DNA of 64,000 bases from Acidimicrobiales bacterium (GTDB taxonomy: Bacteria; Actinomycetota; Acidimicrobiia; Acidimicrobiales; Aldehydirespiratoraceae): NCBI GenBank assembly GCA_029263215.1, contig JAJCXY010000056.1, positions 1 through 64,000 of the forward strand, written 5' to 3'. Both the position numbers and the translations under genes were made by a program. The notes beneath the pieces are model-generated. The model was not told the origin of the DNA, searched no databases, and was given only the letters and a program-made list of their open reading frames with translations. Shown here one piece after another: positions 25,685-37,373 of this stretch. Each line of letters opens with the position of its first letter. Position 1 is the stretch's first letter.

Positions 25685-26571
25685 GTGAGCGCCTCCAACC
25701 ACTCGATGATGTCGTGTCGGAGCGACTCGGGTTCGAGCACCTCGGCGTGATCGAGGAAGCTGAGGACAAACGAGCGGAAGGCCGCGGTGTTGCGTACCTC
25801 GAGGGTGGCGACGACCCCTCCCCCCGGCTCGTCTTCGACCTCACCAAGGATGTGGCGGGCCCACGCAGCCTGGTCGGCATCGAATCTGACCTTGGCGGAT
25901 ATCGGCGCAGCATCGCCCAGCTCCCACCCCCGCAGATCGAGAGGATCGGAAACAGAGCCGACGGGTTGCTCGGCCGGGCCTGCGAGTTGGACCGACCCTT
26001 GGAGTCGATCGACGCGGTAGAGCCGTTCGCTCGAACGCACCCGGTCGAAGCCGTCGAGGTACCAATGGCCCCGTGAGAACGACAGGCGCCAAGGCTCCAC
26101 CACCCGGTCGGTGTCGCCGTATCGGAAGCTCACGGCCCTGCGCTCGGCTGCTGCTCCGATGAGGGTGGCCAAGGTGTCGTCGAAAGGCACCTTCCCAACC
26201 TCGTCTACCGCAGCGGTGCCTGTTCTGCCGATCTTGCGCAGGGCGGTGTCGTCGCCGTCGAGGCGAATCAGGTTGGTGGCGAGGTGGAGGGCGGCCAGCT
26301 CGTCGGGTTCGAAGCGGAGTTCGGTGCCCGCATAGTCGGAGCGGCGGATGCGGTAGCCGTCGACGGGGGGATCGACCCCCGGCACACTTTCGACCCGTAG
26401 AGGTAGGCCCATGGCACGCAGATCGTCCTTGTCGCGCTCGAACGCACGGTGATAAGCGGATTTTGTCTCGGGATAGCCACCGATCCGCACCCTCAACTCC
26501 TCCGCGGTCAGGGGTCGATCAGCGGCAAGGAGGGCGGCGGTGAGGTTGAGCAGGCGCTCCAGCTTGTTCAT
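25681..26571 (-). CDS. pafB: WYL-domain transcriptional regulator PafB
   Basis: 296 residues. N-terminal HTH (RLLNLTAALLAADRPLTAEEL...YHRAFERDKDDLRAMG), WYL block AVSFRYGDTDRVVEPWRLSF and GHWYLDGFDRVRSSERLYRVDRL. Starts 6 bases after pafA. Partner of PafC in DNA-damage control, as known in mycobacteria. Confidence 0.9.
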   Translation of the reverse strand: MNKLERLLNLTAALLAADRPLTAEELRVRIGGYPETKSAYHRAFERDKDDLRAMGLPLRVESVPGVDPPVDGYRIRRSDYAGTELRFEPDELAALHLATNLIRLDGDDTALRKIGRTGTAAVDEVGKVPFDDTLATLIGAAAERRAVSFRYGDTDRVVEPWRLSFSRGHWYLDGFDRVRSSERLYRVDRLQGSVQLAGPAEQPVGSVSDPLDLRGWELGDAAPISAKVRFDADQAAWARHILGEVEDEPGGGVVATLEVRNTAAFRSFVLSFLDHAEVLEPESLRHDIIEWLEALT

Positions 26572-26577
26572 CGCGAC

Positions 26578-27936
26578 TCAGAGGGACGCGATCAGCTTCT
26601 CGACCCGCTCATCGTGGGCCTTGAAGGGATCCTTGCAGAGGACGGTGCGTTGGGCCTGGTCGTTGAGTTTCAGATGAACCCAGTCGACGGTGTAGTCGCG
26701 CTTGCGTTCCTTGGCGCGGCGGATGAACTCGCCTCGGAGGCGGGCTCGGGTGGTCTCGGGCGGGTTCTCCACGGCGTGAGAGATCTCTGTGTCGGTGACG
26801 ATGCGTTCGACCATGCCTCGCTGCTGCATCCGGTAGAAGAGGCCGCGGTTGCGGTTGACGTCGTGGTACTGAAGATCCAGCAGGGCGACCTTGGCGTCGG
26901 CCAGACTCAGCCCGTTGCGTTCTCGGTAACCCTCGATCAGCTTGTGCTTGATCACCCAGTCGATCTCGCGGTCGAGTTGGAGAGGATCGTCGGCGATCGC
27001 GGTGAGGCAGTGTTCCCACATGTCGAGCGCCTGCTGCTCCTCGGGACTGAGATCGTGGTGTTCGGCGAAGCGGAGCGCACGGTTGAGGTACTCACTCTGG
27101 ATGTCGAGAGCCGACACCTCACGGCCATTGGCGAGCCGGACCCTCCGCGTGCAGGTCTTGTCGTGGCTTATCTCCCGGATGGCGCGAATCGGATTCTCGA
27201 GGGTCATGTCGCGCAGCACGACCTGGGGCTCTTCGAGCATGCGCAGCATGAGCGCGCAGGCGCCGACCTTCAAAAAGTTGGTGTACTCACTCATGTTGGA
27301 GTCGCCCACGATCACATGAAGTCGGCGGTATCGCTCGGCATCGGCATGGGGTTCATCGCGGGTGTTGATGATGGGCCGACTGCGCGTAGTGGCCGATGAC
27401 ACGCCCTCCCAGATGTGTTCGGCCCGCTGGCTGACGCAGTACATTGCGCCGCGAGCGGTCTGGAGCACCTTCCCGGCACCGGCGTAGATCTGGCGGCTCA
27501 CCAGGAACGGGATGAGTACCTCTGCATATGAGCTGAAGTCGTCGCGTCGGGTGGTGCAGTAGTTTTCGTGGCACCCATAGCTGTTGCCGGCGGAGTCAGT
27601 GTTGTTCTTGAACAAGTAGATGTCGCCGTGGACGCCTTCGTCGCCGAGACGCTCCTCGGCGCTGGTGAGGAGCTGCTCGAGAATCCGTTCGCCCGCCTTG
27701 TCGTGGACCACGAGGTCGTGTACCGAATCGCACTCGGGTGTGGCGTACTCGGGATGACTGCCCACGTCGAGATAGAGGCGGGCTCCGTTTGCGAGGAACA
27801 CGTTGCTGCTTCGCCCCCAGGACACGACGCGCCTGAAGAGGTAGCGGGCGACCTCGTCGGGGCTCAGCCGACGTTGGCCGCGAAGGGTGCAGGTCACTCC
27901 GTACTCGTTCTCGATTCCGAAGATTCGACGTTGCAC
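26578..27936 (-). CDS. pafA: Pup--protein ligase PafA
   Basis: 452 residues, glutamine-synthetase-like carboxylate-amine ligase. Mg-binding Glu9 (FGIENEYG), catalytic-type Asp57 ([15 protein letters not shown]), and NSYGCHENY and [19 protein letters not shown] blocks. It joins deamidated Pup to substrate lysines. The absence of the longer N-terminal insertion seen in Dop tells the two apart. GTG start, 6 bases after TAGGTT, so it may have its own start besides read-through. Confidence 0.95.
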   Translation of the reverse strand: MQRRIFGIENEYGVTCTLRGQRRLSPDEVARYLFRRVVSWGRSSNVFLANGARLYLDVGSHPEYATPECDSVHDLVVHDKAGERILEQLLTSAEERLGDEGVHGDIYLFKNNTDSAGNSYGCHENYCTTRRDDFSSYAEVLIPFLVSRQIYAGAGKVLQTARGAMYCVSQRAEHIWEGVSSATTRSRPIINTRDEPHADAERYRRLHVIVGDSNMSEYTNFLKVGACALMLRMLEEPQVVLRDMTLENPIRAIREISHDKTCTRRVRLANGREVSALDIQSEYLNRALRFAEHHDLSPEEQQALDMWEHCLTAIADDPLQLDREIDWVIKHKLIEGYRERNGLSLADAKVALLDLQYHDVNRNRGLFYRMQQRGMVERIVTDTEISHAVENPPETTRARLRGEFIRRAKERKRDYTVDWVHLKLNDQAQRTVLCKDPFKAHDERVEKLIASL

Positions 27937-27942
27937 GTCGAC

Positions 27943-27948
27943 AACCTA
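27943..27948 (-). promoter_or_regulatory. -10 box of leaderless promoter (pafA)
   Basis: TAGGTT on the minus strand, 6 bases before GTG at 27936, in the 19-base gap after the XRE gene. Confidence 0.42.
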
Positions 27949-27955
27949 ACGGTCG

Positions 27956-28549
27956 TCACCCTCGAACGGGTTCAGCCCTCGGTCGGAGGTGGTCGAGCGC
28001 GGTGCCCCACGCCGCTCCGACCGTCACTGCTGCGAGTACCAGGCGGTGGCGAACGCCGGCCATGGATCCTGGGTGCTGGCCCGTCCACGAGGCGATGCGG
28101 TCCTCGAGAGCTTCATCTCGAAGGTCGAGCAAGGTGGCAAGGACGTCGATGTCGGTGGATCGGAGTTGGATTGGAGTGTCGGGTTGGATGCCGCGCAAGT
28201 CGCGGACCGTGGCCGTGTACCGGCCGAGAAAGTCGTCGTTGGGTGTGACTCCGGGAATGTAGGGGATGGTGTGGCCGCTCACGATCACTCCGCCGGCATC
28301 GGTGTCGAAGACGATCGGGGTTCGGGATGGCAGCTGAGCGTCGGCCTCCAGACCGTAGGCTTCAGCGATCCTCGTAGCCATGTGACGGGCCGGCCTCTCG
28401 CTCCCCTGCTCCCACCGGCGGAGGCGTCGGAGTGAGACCCCGATGGCGTCGGCGGCCTCCTGTTGGCACAGGCCGATCATCGTTCGCGCCGCCTCGAGTG
28501 CCTCGCCGAGTCGTCGGCGTGAGAGGGTTGTGTACTCGGGAGTGAACAT
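27956..28549 (-). CDS. XRE-family helix-turn-helix protein inside the proteasome locus
   Basis: 197 residues. HTH at about 17-55 (CQQEAADAIGVSLRRLRRWE). The middle region (HTIPYIPGVTPNDDFLGRY; LRSTDIDVLATLLDLRDEA) is unrecognised. Near the C-terminus RLVLAAVTVGAAWGTALDHL is hydrophobic enough to be a membrane-associated helix. AGGTGG lies 6 bases before the ATG at 28549, which sets the start. Placed between prcA and pafA, it is a candidate local regulator. Confidence 0.7.
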   Translation of the reverse strand: MFTPEYTTLSRRRLGEALEAARTMIGLCQQEAADAIGVSLRRLRRWEQGSERPARHMATRIAEAYGLEADAQLPSRTPIVFDTDAGGVIVSGHTIPYIPGVTPNDDFLGRYTATVRDLRGIQPDTPIQLRSTDIDVLATLLDLRDEALEDRIASWTGQHPGSMAGVRHRLVLAAVTVGAAWGTALDHLRPRAEPVRG

Positions 28550-28664
28550 GTCCGACCACCTGGTGCGGCTCACTACTAGCGTCGGATCGTCGGCGTTCTC
28601 GGCTGAGACTTGCTGGTCGTGGTAATCAGGGGGTCGTGACCATTGGCACGATCACCGTGGGTCG

Positions 28665-29348
28665 TCAGGCGGTGAGGACCTCGGTGGTTTCCTCATCGGA
28701 CAGGCGGCGGAAGGTTCGCCGGCTGGAGCCTCGCTCGAGTACTGCTACCTCGAGCGCGTCGGCGCCCAACTGGCGGTCGGGCCCGGCCAGCGCGCTCGCT
28801 GCCAGTCGTACTCCTTCGCCGAGTGAGGGTGGGACGTCGAGGTCTCCGAAGCGCTCGGAGATCGTGTCGGTTTCTCCCCCGAGAACAACCGACATGTCCT
28901 CGTCCATCACCGTGCCGTCGTAAAGGATGTGAAAGAGCTGGTCGGCGGATCCGTCCTCGACGTGGCCGATCTCGGCCACAAGAATCTCCACCTCCATGGG
29001 CTTCATCTCATGGGTGAAGATCTGGCCCAGGCTCTGGGCGTATTGGTTGGCCAGACTTCTCGCGTCGACGTCCTCGCGACTGAAGGAGTAACCCTTCATG
29101 TCGGCGTGGCGAACCCCTGCGATCCGGAGCTGGTCGAACTCGTTGTACTTGCCTACGCCCGCGAAGGCGATCCGGTCGTAGATCTCGCTGACCTTGCGCA
29201 GGGTGGATGAGGTGTTCTCCGCACAGATCGCGATGCCGGCGTCGTAGCGAAAAGCGATGAGGCTACGACCGCGGGCGATGCCTTTGCGGGCGTAATCGGC
29301 GCGGTCCTTCATCACCTGTTCGGGGGCGACATAGAAGGGCATGTTCAT
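28665..29348 (-). CDS. prcA: 20S proteasome alpha subunit
   Basis: 227 residues, N-terminal Ntn fold without catalytic Thr. MPFYVAPEQVMKDRADYARKGIARGRS is the alpha N-terminal gating region; IAGVRHADMKGYSFSREDVDA and LGQIFTHEMKPMEVEILVAE match bacterial PrcA. Forms the outer rings that dock ARC. GAGGGG precedes the ATG by 9 bases; a second ATG two codons on is possible. 13 bases after prcB. Confidence 0.95.
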   Translation of the reverse strand: MNMPFYVAPEQVMKDRADYARKGIARGRSLIAFRYDAGIAICAENTSSTLRKVSEIYDRIAFAGVGKYNEFDQLRIAGVRHADMKGYSFSREDVDARSLANQYAQSLGQIFTHEMKPMEVEILVAEIGHVEDGSADQLFHILYDGTVMDEDMSVVLGGETDTISERFGDLDVPPSLGEGVRLAASALAGPDRQLGADALEVAVLERGSSRRTFRRLSDEETTEVLTA

Positions 29349-29361
29349 GGTGCTGGTCCCC

Positions 29362-30153
29362 TCAGTTCGCCGACCGGCGGCGAGCGATCAGTGCTTCGGT
29401 TCGTCGAGCGAGGTCTTCGTCGTCGAGTCGGGTGTAGCCGTTCTCGGTAATGGTGGCCATGATGGGGTAGATACCCCTGACGGGGTCGGGTCCGCCGGTG
29501 GCGGAGTCTTCGTCGGCTGCTTCGAACATGGCCTCGATCGCTAGATCTGCCACGGTATCGGCGTCCATTCCCGGTCGGTAGCCGAGCTTTACCACCGTGC
29601 CGGCGTGCAGGCTTCCCGAGCCGGTGCTGGCGTGCTCGGTCTCCTCGTAGCGTCCGCCGGTGATGTCGAATTCGAAGAGTCGACCGTCGCCCCGGGCGAG
29701 GTCGAAGCCGGCGAAGATCGGTACTACCGCCATCCCCTGCATGGCTGCGGGGAGGTTGCTGCGGATCATCTGGCTGAGCTGGTTGGCCTTGCCTTCGAGG
29801 CTCAACGAGGTGCCTTCGACCTTTTCGTAGTGTTCGAGCTGGAGCTGGAACAGGCGCACCATCTCCACTGCCGGACCCGCGGCGCCCGCGATGGCCACGC
29901 CACTGTGACGATCCGCCGGGAACACCTTCTCGATGGCTCGATGGCTGATGAGGTGGCCCGAAGTGGCGCGGCGGTCGCCCGCGAGTAGCACTCCGTCGTT
30001 GTAACGGATGGCCACACAGGTGGTGCCGTGGCGGTAATCCTCCACGGGTACGGTGCCGTCGAATTCGACGGGCTCGGCGAACCCACTACGGCGTAGCAGT
30101 TCCGTGAAATTGGGGCCCGGATCGTCGTGGGGCCGAAACAGGGGCAGGTTCAC
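29362..30153 (-). CDS. prcB: 20S proteasome beta subunit (catalytic)
   Basis: 263 residues. Propeptide of 43 residues, cleaved before Thr44 (RHG-TTCVAIRY). Counting from Thr1, Asp17 (LAGDRRAT) and Lys33 (HRAIEKVF) complete the catalytic triad. Inner beta rings do the proteolysis. Starts 3 bases after pup. Confidence 0.96.
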   Translation of the reverse strand: MNLPLFRPHDDPGPNFTELLRRSGFAEPVEFDGTVPVEDYRHGTTCVAIRYNDGVLLAGDRRATSGHLISHRAIEKVFPADRHSGVAIAGAAGPAVEMVRLFQLQLEHYEKVEGTSLSLEGKANQLSQMIRSNLPAAMQGMAVVPIFAGFDLARGDGRLFEFDITGGRYEETEHASTGSGSLHAGTVVKLGYRPGMDADTVADLAIEAMFEAADEDSATGGPDPVRGIYPIMATITENGYTRLDDEDLARRTEALIARRRSAN

Positions 30154-30156
30154 GAC

Positions 30157-30351
30157 CTACTGCCCACCCTTCTGGATGTAGCTCTTCACGAAGTCCTCCG
30201 CGTTGGTTTCGAGAACCTCGTCGATCTCATCGAGAAGATCGTCGAGTTCGGCCTTTATCTCCTCGCCGCGTTCAGAACTTGCGGGCGCATCGGCCTGCTC
30301 CGTCTCACGCTCGGCGGGGGCCGGCTTCTGTACCTGCTCTCGTTCAGCCAT
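30157..30351 (-). CDS. pup: Prokaryotic ubiquitin-like protein Pup (Gln-ended)
   Basis: 64 residues, typical length. Disordered charged N-terminus, a helix around 30-58 ([22 protein letters not shown] binding), C-terminal QKGGQ. The terminal Gln must be deamidated by Dop before ligation by PafA. GGAGAG ribosome site upstream. 22 bases after dop, 3 before prcB. Confidence 0.97.
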   Translation of the reverse strand: MAEREQVQKPAPAERETEQADAPASSERGEEIKAELDDLLDEIDEVLETNAEDFVKSYIQKGGQ

Positions 30352-30373
30352 GTCGCTCTCCGCTTCGGTAGTT

Positions 30374-31882
30374 TCAGGATCCGAGTCGACGAAGGAGCTC
30401 CAACGCCGTATCGCACTCGTCGAACAAGTTACCGACGTGAGCCTCGGTACCGCGCATCGGTTCCATCATCGGCACTCGCCGCAGTGCCTCGGCCCCCACA
30501 TCGAACACGATGGAATCCCAGTTTGCGGCCACCACCTGGTCGGGGAACTTGTCGATACTGCGCCCTCGGAAATAGGCCCGGGTGTCGACCGGGGGCATCG
30601 TGGTTGCCCGTTGAGCAGCATCGTCGTCGACGAGAGTCTCCAGACCCAGCCGCCACACCAGTCCCTTCTCTGGGCGCATGTCTGAGTACTGGATGTCCAT
30701 GGCTCGCAGCCTGGCATCGTCCCAGTCGAGGCCGTGACGCTCGCGGTATCCATCGATGAGGCGGTATTTCGCGACCCAGTCGAGCTGGTCGGCCAGCTGC
30801 ATCGGATCAGTCTCGAGAGCGCCCAGAACCTGCTCCCACCGCTCCAGCACGAGGTGGGCCACGTCTCCCCCCACCTTGTCGGTGCCGGTGGCCTCTACAT
30901 ACTTGCGGGCAAGATCGAAGAGCTCCCACTGCACCTCGAGGGCGGTGATGGTGGAACCATCGGCGAGAGGCAGAGCCTCCGCCAGGCTGAGATCGTGGGA
31001 GACGTGGCGCAGCGACGCCACCGGGGCGGCGAACTCGAACTCGGTACCGATGGCATCATCTTCCACCAGCGCCAGCAGAAGGGCGGTGGTGCCGACCTTG
31101 AGGAAGGTCGAGAGCTGTGCCGGGTTGGCGTCGCCGACGATGACGTGGAGCCGGCGGTACTTGCGGGCATCGGCGTGGGGTTCATCGCGGGTGTTGATTA
31201 TGGGGCGCTTGAGGGTGGTCTCGAGTCCTACTTCTTCCTCGAAGAAATCTGCTCGCTGGGTGAGCTGAAACGGCACCTCATCGGTGCGCTGGCCGGGCAA
31301 CTCGGCACCGACCTTGCCGGCCCCGGTGTAGATCTGGCGAGTGATGAAGTGAGCGGTGCAGTGCCGCACGATGCGACCGAAGGGCGTGGCCCGATCCACC
31401 AGGTAGTTCTCGTGGCACCCGTAGCTGTTGCCCTTGCCGTCGGAGTTGTTCTTGTAGAGAACGATCTCCTCGTGGGGCGGCAGTCTGGCGTTGACAGCCT
31501 CCATCGACTCCTGGGCGATGAGTTCGGCGGCTCGGTCGAACAGCACCACACTCAATGCATCGGCACACTCCGGGGTCGACAACTCGGGATGGGCATGATC
31601 GACGTAGTAGCGGGCGCCATTGGTGAGCACGGCGTTCACGAGATGAGTCTCGATGTCGGGAGCGAACGCGCCGACGGGTGCGAACCCGCGGGCATCCATG
31701 CCCGGCGATTCGTCGGTGAAGTCCCACGCGATCGTGTCGGACCGGGCGTCGGTGCGGTAACCCGCAGCTGCCAGATAGGCGTTGATCAGCACCGAAGAAG
31801 CGGTGATCGGGTTGGGTTCATCGGTGCCGCGATGAACTATCCCGTACTCGGTCTCGATCCCCAGGGTCTTCACGATTGCCAT
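30374..31882 (-). CDS. dop: Pup deamidase/depupylase Dop
   Basis: 502 residues. Glu10 (LGIETEYG), Asp95 ([14 protein letters not shown]), NSYGCHENY and [19 protein letters not shown]. The longer loop with [14 protein letters not shown] (48-61) is the Dop-specific insertion absent in PafA. Deamidates Pup-Gln to Pup-Glu and also removes Pup from proteins. ATG 7 bases after TAGGGT suggests that dop-pup-prcBA has its own promoter. Confidence 0.94.
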   Translation of the reverse strand: MAIVKTLGIETEYGIVHRGTDEPNPITASSVLINAYLAAAGYRTDARSDTIAWDFTDESPGMDARGFAPVGAFAPDIETHLVNAVLTNGARYYVDHAHPELSTPECADALSVVLFDRAAELIAQESMEAVNARLPPHEEIVLYKNNSDGKGNSYGCHENYLVDRATPFGRIVRHCTAHFITRQIYTGAGKVGAELPGQRTDEVPFQLTQRADFFEEEVGLETTLKRPIINTRDEPHADARKYRRLHVIVGDANPAQLSTFLKVGTTALLLALVEDDAIGTEFEFAAPVASLRHVSHDLSLAEALPLADGSTITALEVQWELFDLARKYVEATGTDKVGGDVAHLVLERWEQVLGALETDPMQLADQLDWVAKYRLIDGYRERHGLDWDDARLRAMDIQYSDMRPEKGLVWRLGLETLVDDDAAQRATTMPPVDTRAYFRGRSIDKFPDQVVAANWDSIVFDVGAEALRRVPMMEPMRGTEAHVGNLFDECDTALELLRRLGS

Positions 31883-31889
31883 CGAGGTG

Positions 31890-31895
31890 ACCCTA
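31890..31895 (-). promoter_or_regulatory. -10 box of leaderless promoter (dop-pup-prcBA)
   Basis: TAGGGT on the minus strand, 7 bases before the ATG at 31882, within the 22-base gap after the transporter ATPase. Confidence 0.42.
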
Positions 31896-31904
31896 GTGGG
31901 CCTA

Positions 31905-32678
31905 CTACAGGATCTGGGAGAGGAAGAGCTTGGTTCGATCTTCGGTGGGGTTGGTGAAGAAATGCTCGGGCGTGCCGACCTCCACGATCATGCCGTCTTC
32001 CATGAAGATGATGCGATCGGCGACCTCTCGGGCGAACCCCATCTCATGAGTGACCACGATCATTGTCATGCCGGAGCGGGCCAGCCCCTTCATGACGTCG
32101 AGCACTTCCTTGATCATCTCGGGGTCGAGAGCCGAGGTGGGCTCGTCGAACAACATGACGCGTGGCTCCATGGCCAGTGCTCGCGCGATGGCCACCCGCT
32201 GCTGCTGACCACCCGACAGCTGGCCGGGGTACTTATCGGCCTGCTCGGGGATCCCGACTCGGTCGAGAAGGGCACGAGCGGCCGATTCGGCCTCGCCGCG
32301 GGGCTTCTTACGAACCCAGATCGGGGCCAGGGTGATGTTGTCGAGCACGGTGAGGTGGGGGAACAGGTTGAACTGCTGGAACACCATGCCCACTTCGGAG
32401 CGGATCTTCTCGATGTTGCGGAGATCGTTGGTGAGCTCCACCCCGTCGACGACGATCCGACCCTCCTGATGATGCTCGAGCTTGTTGATGCACCGGATCC
32501 AGGTGGACTTGCCCGACCCCGAGGGGCCGAGAACCACGACCACTTCCTGCTCTTTGATGGTCGCGCTGACCGAGTTGAGCGCTTGGAAGTCGCCGTACCA
32601 CTTACTGACCCCCTCGCACTCGATCATGTTAGTGGCGCCGCTCAGATCACGAACGGATGCACTGGCTGCATCGGACAT
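31905..32678 (-). CDS. Polar amino acid ABC transporter ATPase (AapP/GlnQ-like)
   Basis: 257 residues. Walker [11 protein letters not shown]-loop [11 protein letters not shown], signature [15 protein letters not shown], Walker [13 protein letters not shown], switch His VVTHEM. GAGAGG lies just upstream. Last gene of the transporter run, 4 bases after the second permease. Energises uptake of amino acids. Confidence 0.93.
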   Translation of the reverse strand: MSDAASASVRDLSGATNMIECEGVSKWYGDFQALNSVSATIKEQEVVVVLGPSGSGKSTWIRCINKLEHHQEGRIVVDGVELTNDLRNIEKIRSEVGMVFQQFNLFPHLTVLDNITLAPIWVRKKPRGEAESAARALLDRVGIPEQADKYPGQLSGGQQQRVAIARALAMEPRVMLFDEPTSALDPEMIKEVLDVMKGLARSGMTMIVVTHEMGFAREVADRIIFMEDGMIVEVGTPEHFFTNPTEDRTKLFLSQIL

Positions 32679-32682
32679 TGGC

Positions 32683-34488
32683 TTACCTCTCCCCTACCCC
32701 GAGCTTGCGCTCGAGATTCTGACTGGCACGAGACATTGCGTACGCACCCATCCAATAGATGACCGAGGCGAAGAGCAATTGCTCTCGCACACTGCCGATG
32801 AAACTTGTCTGATTCGGAATCAGCGACCTGGCCACGAACAGGAGGTCGAACAAGCCGATGATGGCGAGTAGCGAGGTCTCCTTGTAGGTACCGATGGTCT
32901 GGCCCACCAGGGGCGGGATCGACACCCGCAATGCCTGGGGCAGGATGATGAACACCGTCTTTTGGGCCGTAGTCATGCCGAGGGCCTCGGCCGCTTCGTA
33001 CTGGCCTCGCCTGATCGACTGGAGCCCGCCTCTCACGTTCTCGGCCATGTAGGCGGCTGAGAACAGGGTGAAACCGATCGTGACTGCGGCGATCTCGGTG
33101 ACCTCCATGTTCTCGGGCAAGAACAGGGGGAACAGCACCGAGAAGAAGATCAGGATCGTGATGAAGGGCACGCCTCGCACGAACTCGATATAGGTGGTGG
33201 ACATCACCCTGAACAGGGGCATGTTCGACGTGCGAGCAAGAGCGAGGATGACGCCCAACGGGAACGACAGGATCATCGTGAAAGAGGCCACGATAAGGGT
33301 AAGGGCCAGTCCTCCCGTGAAGAAGGAGCTATTCGACTCCACCGTGGCCGGCGAGTTGATCGCGGTGATGAGCCACAACAAGCCAAGCACGACGCCGGCC
33401 CACACCGTGACATAGCGGAGGCGAGCCGCCCGGTTGCCCGAGAAGGTGGGGGCTGCGAGGGCGAACACCGCCAGCATGAGAGCCAGGATGCGTATGACCT
33501 GCAGCATCGGGGTGAGGAAGGTTGCGGCTGCCGCTATGAGCGTGACCGCGGCGATGATCCTGCCCACCTCGCCTATGCGGGGGCTGGCGAGGGCAAACAG
33601 CAGCAGCCCGCCTCCGACGGCGTAGGCGAGAAAGATCGGGACCTCGGTGGTAGCGATGTGGCCGTAATCGAAGTCGGGGTCGCGCAGGACGAAGAAGACT
33701 ATGACCACCGGCGACGCGAGCCAGGACAGGCTGAGCACCTTTCGGGGCCAGCCTGCGTCGACTCGATCGGCGATTTCTCGGCCCAGGAAATAGGTTAGTA
33801 CCGCGAGGATCACCATTACCGTGAGTGGACCCTTGGTGGTGGCGGCAACGGTGCCATCGCTGACCACCTGGGCGCCATCGATGAATGCGTGGTGCCCGTA
33901 GGGGATCACCCAGAAGGAACCAACCGCGATGCTGACGCCAACGAGCCCCACGGCAAGTGTGCCGACCGTGGTGTCTTCGTCGGTTGCTGATTGCACCGCG
34001 AACGAGGCGGCGATCAGCAGGCCGCCGACCAGGAAGTAGCTCAACCGGGCCGATCCGGAGAACGGGGCGAGGATGCCGACGAGCACCACCGCGCCTCCGA
34101 CTCCGTAGCCCTTGAGGAGGAGACTGGTGAGGTACATGCGTCCACCGGCACGCCAGACCCCGGTGGAGAGACCGCCGAGAGCCACGACTATGCCGAGGCT
34201 CACCCACATCCTCACGAACTGGTTCTGGGGATATGCGCCCGCGAACAGCAGGCGCATATTGGTGGCGGTGGCATCCCAGCGCCGTTCGGGGCTGAAGGCG
34301 AAGCCGAGCAGCCCGCGTGTGATCGCCAGGATCACGAGTACAAAAACCACGGTGAGGATGCTGTTGCCCACACTGGAGAACAGGTTTTTCTTCATCCATT
34401 CGCCGGGCGGAAGCCTCGGCACCTTCGGCGGAAGATTGGATGTCTCTTCTTCCGGCTCGGCGACGTCTGTTGTCTGCTGGTCGGTCAT
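32683..34488 (-). CDS. Amino acid ABC transporter permease (AapM-like), N-terminally enlarged
   Basis: 601 residues; typical AapM-type permeases are about 380-400. Residues about 1-370 hold roughly ten hydrophobic segments not needed for the permease core. The core (about 380-590) has [20 protein letters not shown] and the EAA loop [23 protein letters not shown] at 34488 comes 1 base after the upstream stop. Forms a heterodimer with the preceding permease. Confidence 0.85.
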   Translation of the reverse strand: MTDQQTTDVAEPEEETSNLPPKVPRLPPGEWMKKNLFSSVGNSILTVVFVLVILAITRGLLGFAFSPERRWDATATNMRLLFAGAYPQNQFVRMWVSLGIVVALGGLSTGVWRAGGRMYLTSLLLKGYGVGGAVVLVGILAPFSGSARLSYFLVGGLLIAASFAVQSATDEDTTVGTLAVGLVGVSIAVGSFWVIPYGHHAFIDGAQVVSDGTVAATTKGPLTVMVILAVLTYFLGREIADRVDAGWPRKVLSLSWLASPVVIVFFVLRDPDFDYGHIATTEVPIFLAYAVGGGLLLFALASPRIGEVGRIIAAVTLIAAAATFLTPMLQVIRILALMLAVFALAAPTFSGNRAARLRYVTVWAGVVLGLLWLITAINSPATVESNSSFFTGGLALTLIVASFTMILSFPLGVILALARTSNMPLFRVMSTTYIEFVRGVPFITILIFFSVLFPLFLPENMEVTEIAAVTIGFTLFSAAYMAENVRGGLQSIRRGQYEAAEALGMTTAQKTVFIILPQALRVSIPPLVGQTIGTYKETSLLAIIGLFDLLFVARSLIPNQTSFIGSVREQLLFASVIYWMGAYAMSRASQNLERKLGVGER

Positions 34489-34489
34489 A

Positions 34490-36016
34490 TCAGCGCTCCA
34501 CCAGCTTGAGTCGGACATTGAAGAAATTGACCACGACAGAGATGGTCAGCGAGCAGGCAAGGTAGAAGAGCATCCAGATCGCCATCACCGGCAGGGTGCG
34601 CCCGGTCTGGTTGTAGATGGTCTGGCCCACCTGCACCACGTCGGCGTAGCCCACGGCGATGGCTAGCGAGGTGTTCTTGGTGAGGTTGAGATACTGGTTG
34701 CCGAGGGGCGGGAGAACGATGCGGAACGCCTGGGGCAAGATGATGTGCCTCAGGGCTTGACTGCGCTTGAGTCCGATGGCGCTTGCTGCTTCGGTTTGCC
34801 CCTTCGGCACTGCGAGAATTCCGCCTCGCACGATCTCGCCGATGAACGCCGCGGTGTAGAGCACAACACCGAAGAACACCGCCGCGAAGAACGGCGTGAG
34901 GGTGAGACCGGCCGGGCCGTAGTTGGCGAAATTGCCCGGCTTGACGATGTCTGGCCGCTTTCCGTCGAAGGGGCGACCGCCGTTGCCAGAACCGAAGCGG
35001 TCGTCGAGAAGCTGGAAGAAATCGCGCCCGCTGTTGAGTAGCCATGACGACAGGCCGGGCCAGACCACGAGGACGGCGAAGGCCACCAGCACCGATCCGG
35101 CGAAGGCGAAGATCATCCGGAACCAGTCGTCGTCGGTGAGCTTGGCCCGTCCGCCTCCGCTGCTCATCGACTTGAGGAAGCGCCGGATCCACAGGATCGC
35201 GACGACGATCGACAAGACAGCGAGGATCAGTTGAAGGGTCTCTTCGGGAAGTCCGTCGAGAGCATCGGCAATGAGGCCGAACACCGGGCCGAGGAACCCC
35301 ATCACCGGGTGGGCGAACCAGCCGACGATGCCGAACACAGAGAGTACGCCGCCGGCAGCGACGATGGGGTAGCCCAGTTGCCCGGTTTCTTCTTGTTTGC
35401 GGACCTGGTGATGGTGAGCCCATCGAGCAACTAAGGCCCCGATGGCCATGAAGGCCAGCCATTGGAACGAACCGTTGAGACCAAAGACCCGCGGGACCGA
35501 CAGGCCCTTGTTGGAGATGTGCAGCCAACCGTGGATGGGGCCCGAATCGAGGCTGACGTTTCCGAGGGTGGTGAAGACCGTGAAGATGAAAATGATCTGG
35601 ACCAGAAGGGGGATGTTACGGAGTGTCTCCACGAACACGCTGCTGACCTTCTGCACGATCCAGTTGTGCGAAAGGCGGGCCAAGCCGACTATCACGCCGA
35701 GAACGGTTGCCGCCACGATTCCCGCAGAGGCGATTCGCAAGGTGTTGACCATGCCGACCCACAGGGCGCGGCCGCCCGTCTCGAAGTCGCGGGTCTGGAT
35801 GCCCTCACCCACCTGGATGCCAGGTGGCTGCTCAATGAAATCGAAGCCGGTGGGTATCGACCGGGCTCGAAGGTTGTCCCCCGCTTGCGATACGAGGAAG
35901 CCCAACGCACCGAGAACCAAGATCAGGGCCCCGACCTGAGCCACCCACTTCAGAACCGTGGCGTCTCGCCACAGAGGCGGCCGGGCTGAAACTACTTCAT
36001 GTGTTGACGTTGTCAC
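34490..36016 (-). CDS. Amino acid ABC transporter permease (AapQ-like)
   Basis: 508 residues. First membrane span near 23-42; GMVNTLRIASAGIVAATVLG begins the permease core, split by an insertion of about 190 residues with extra membrane spans, and the EAA loop TEAASAIGLKRSQALRHIIL is near the C-terminus. GTG at 36016 has GGAAG close upstream; the farther GTG at 36064 falls inside a hairpin and lacks a ribosome site. Confidence 0.87.
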   Translation of the reverse strand: MTTSTHEVVSARPPLWRDATVLKWVAQVGALILVLGALGFLVSQAGDNLRARSIPTGFDFIEQPPGIQVGEGIQTRDFETGGRALWVGMVNTLRIASAGIVAATVLGVIVGLARLSHNWIVQKVSSVFVETLRNIPLLVQIIFIFTVFTTLGNVSLDSGPIHGWLHISNKGLSVPRVFGLNGSFQWLAFMAIGALVARWAHHHQVRKQEETGQLGYPIVAAGGVLSVFGIVGWFAHPVMGFLGPVFGLIADALDGLPEETLQLILAVLSIVVAILWIRRFLKSMSSGGGRAKLTDDDWFRMIFAFAGSVLVAFAVLVVWPGLSSWLLNSGRDFFQLLDDRFGSGNGGRPFDGKRPDIVKPGNFANYGPAGLTLTPFFAAVFFGVVLYTAAFIGEIVRGGILAVPKGQTEAASAIGLKRSQALRHIILPQAFRIVLPPLGNQYLNLTKNTSLAIAVGYADVVQVGQTIYNQTGRTLPVMAIWMLFYLACSLTISVVVNFFNVRLKLVER

Positions 36017-36050
36017 GTCGACTTCCACTCCCCCCGAGAAGTATCGACCG

Positions 36051-36083
36051 GGTTCCCGGGCCACGGAGTGTGGCCCGGGAACC
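36051..36083 (-). promoter_or_regulatory. Strong hairpin between binding protein and permease genes
   Basis: Perfect 14-bp stem (36051-36064 with 36070-36083) and a 5-base loop, in the transporter operon. No U-run follows, so it is not a simple terminator. Such hairpins protect the upstream binding-protein mRNA from 3' decay in other ABC operons (known for malE-malF). A second weaker hairpin lies at 36108-36123. Confidence 0.6.
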
Positions 36084-36128
36084 TCAGTCGGTCAAATGCT
36101 GACGATCAGATCCGTGTGGATCTAGTGA

Positions 36129-37334
<1,206 letters not shown>

Positions 37335-37373
37335 AAATTGTTTCCTCCAGTTGACCCGTTTGGGTGCGACGAC

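Noticed and set aside
30734-31957. Plus-strand frame of 407 residues
   Set aside because: Antisense of dop; no motifs.
36051-36083. Rho-independent terminator
   Set aside because: The stem is strong but no T-run follows on either strand and the operon continues; kept as a stabilising hairpin.
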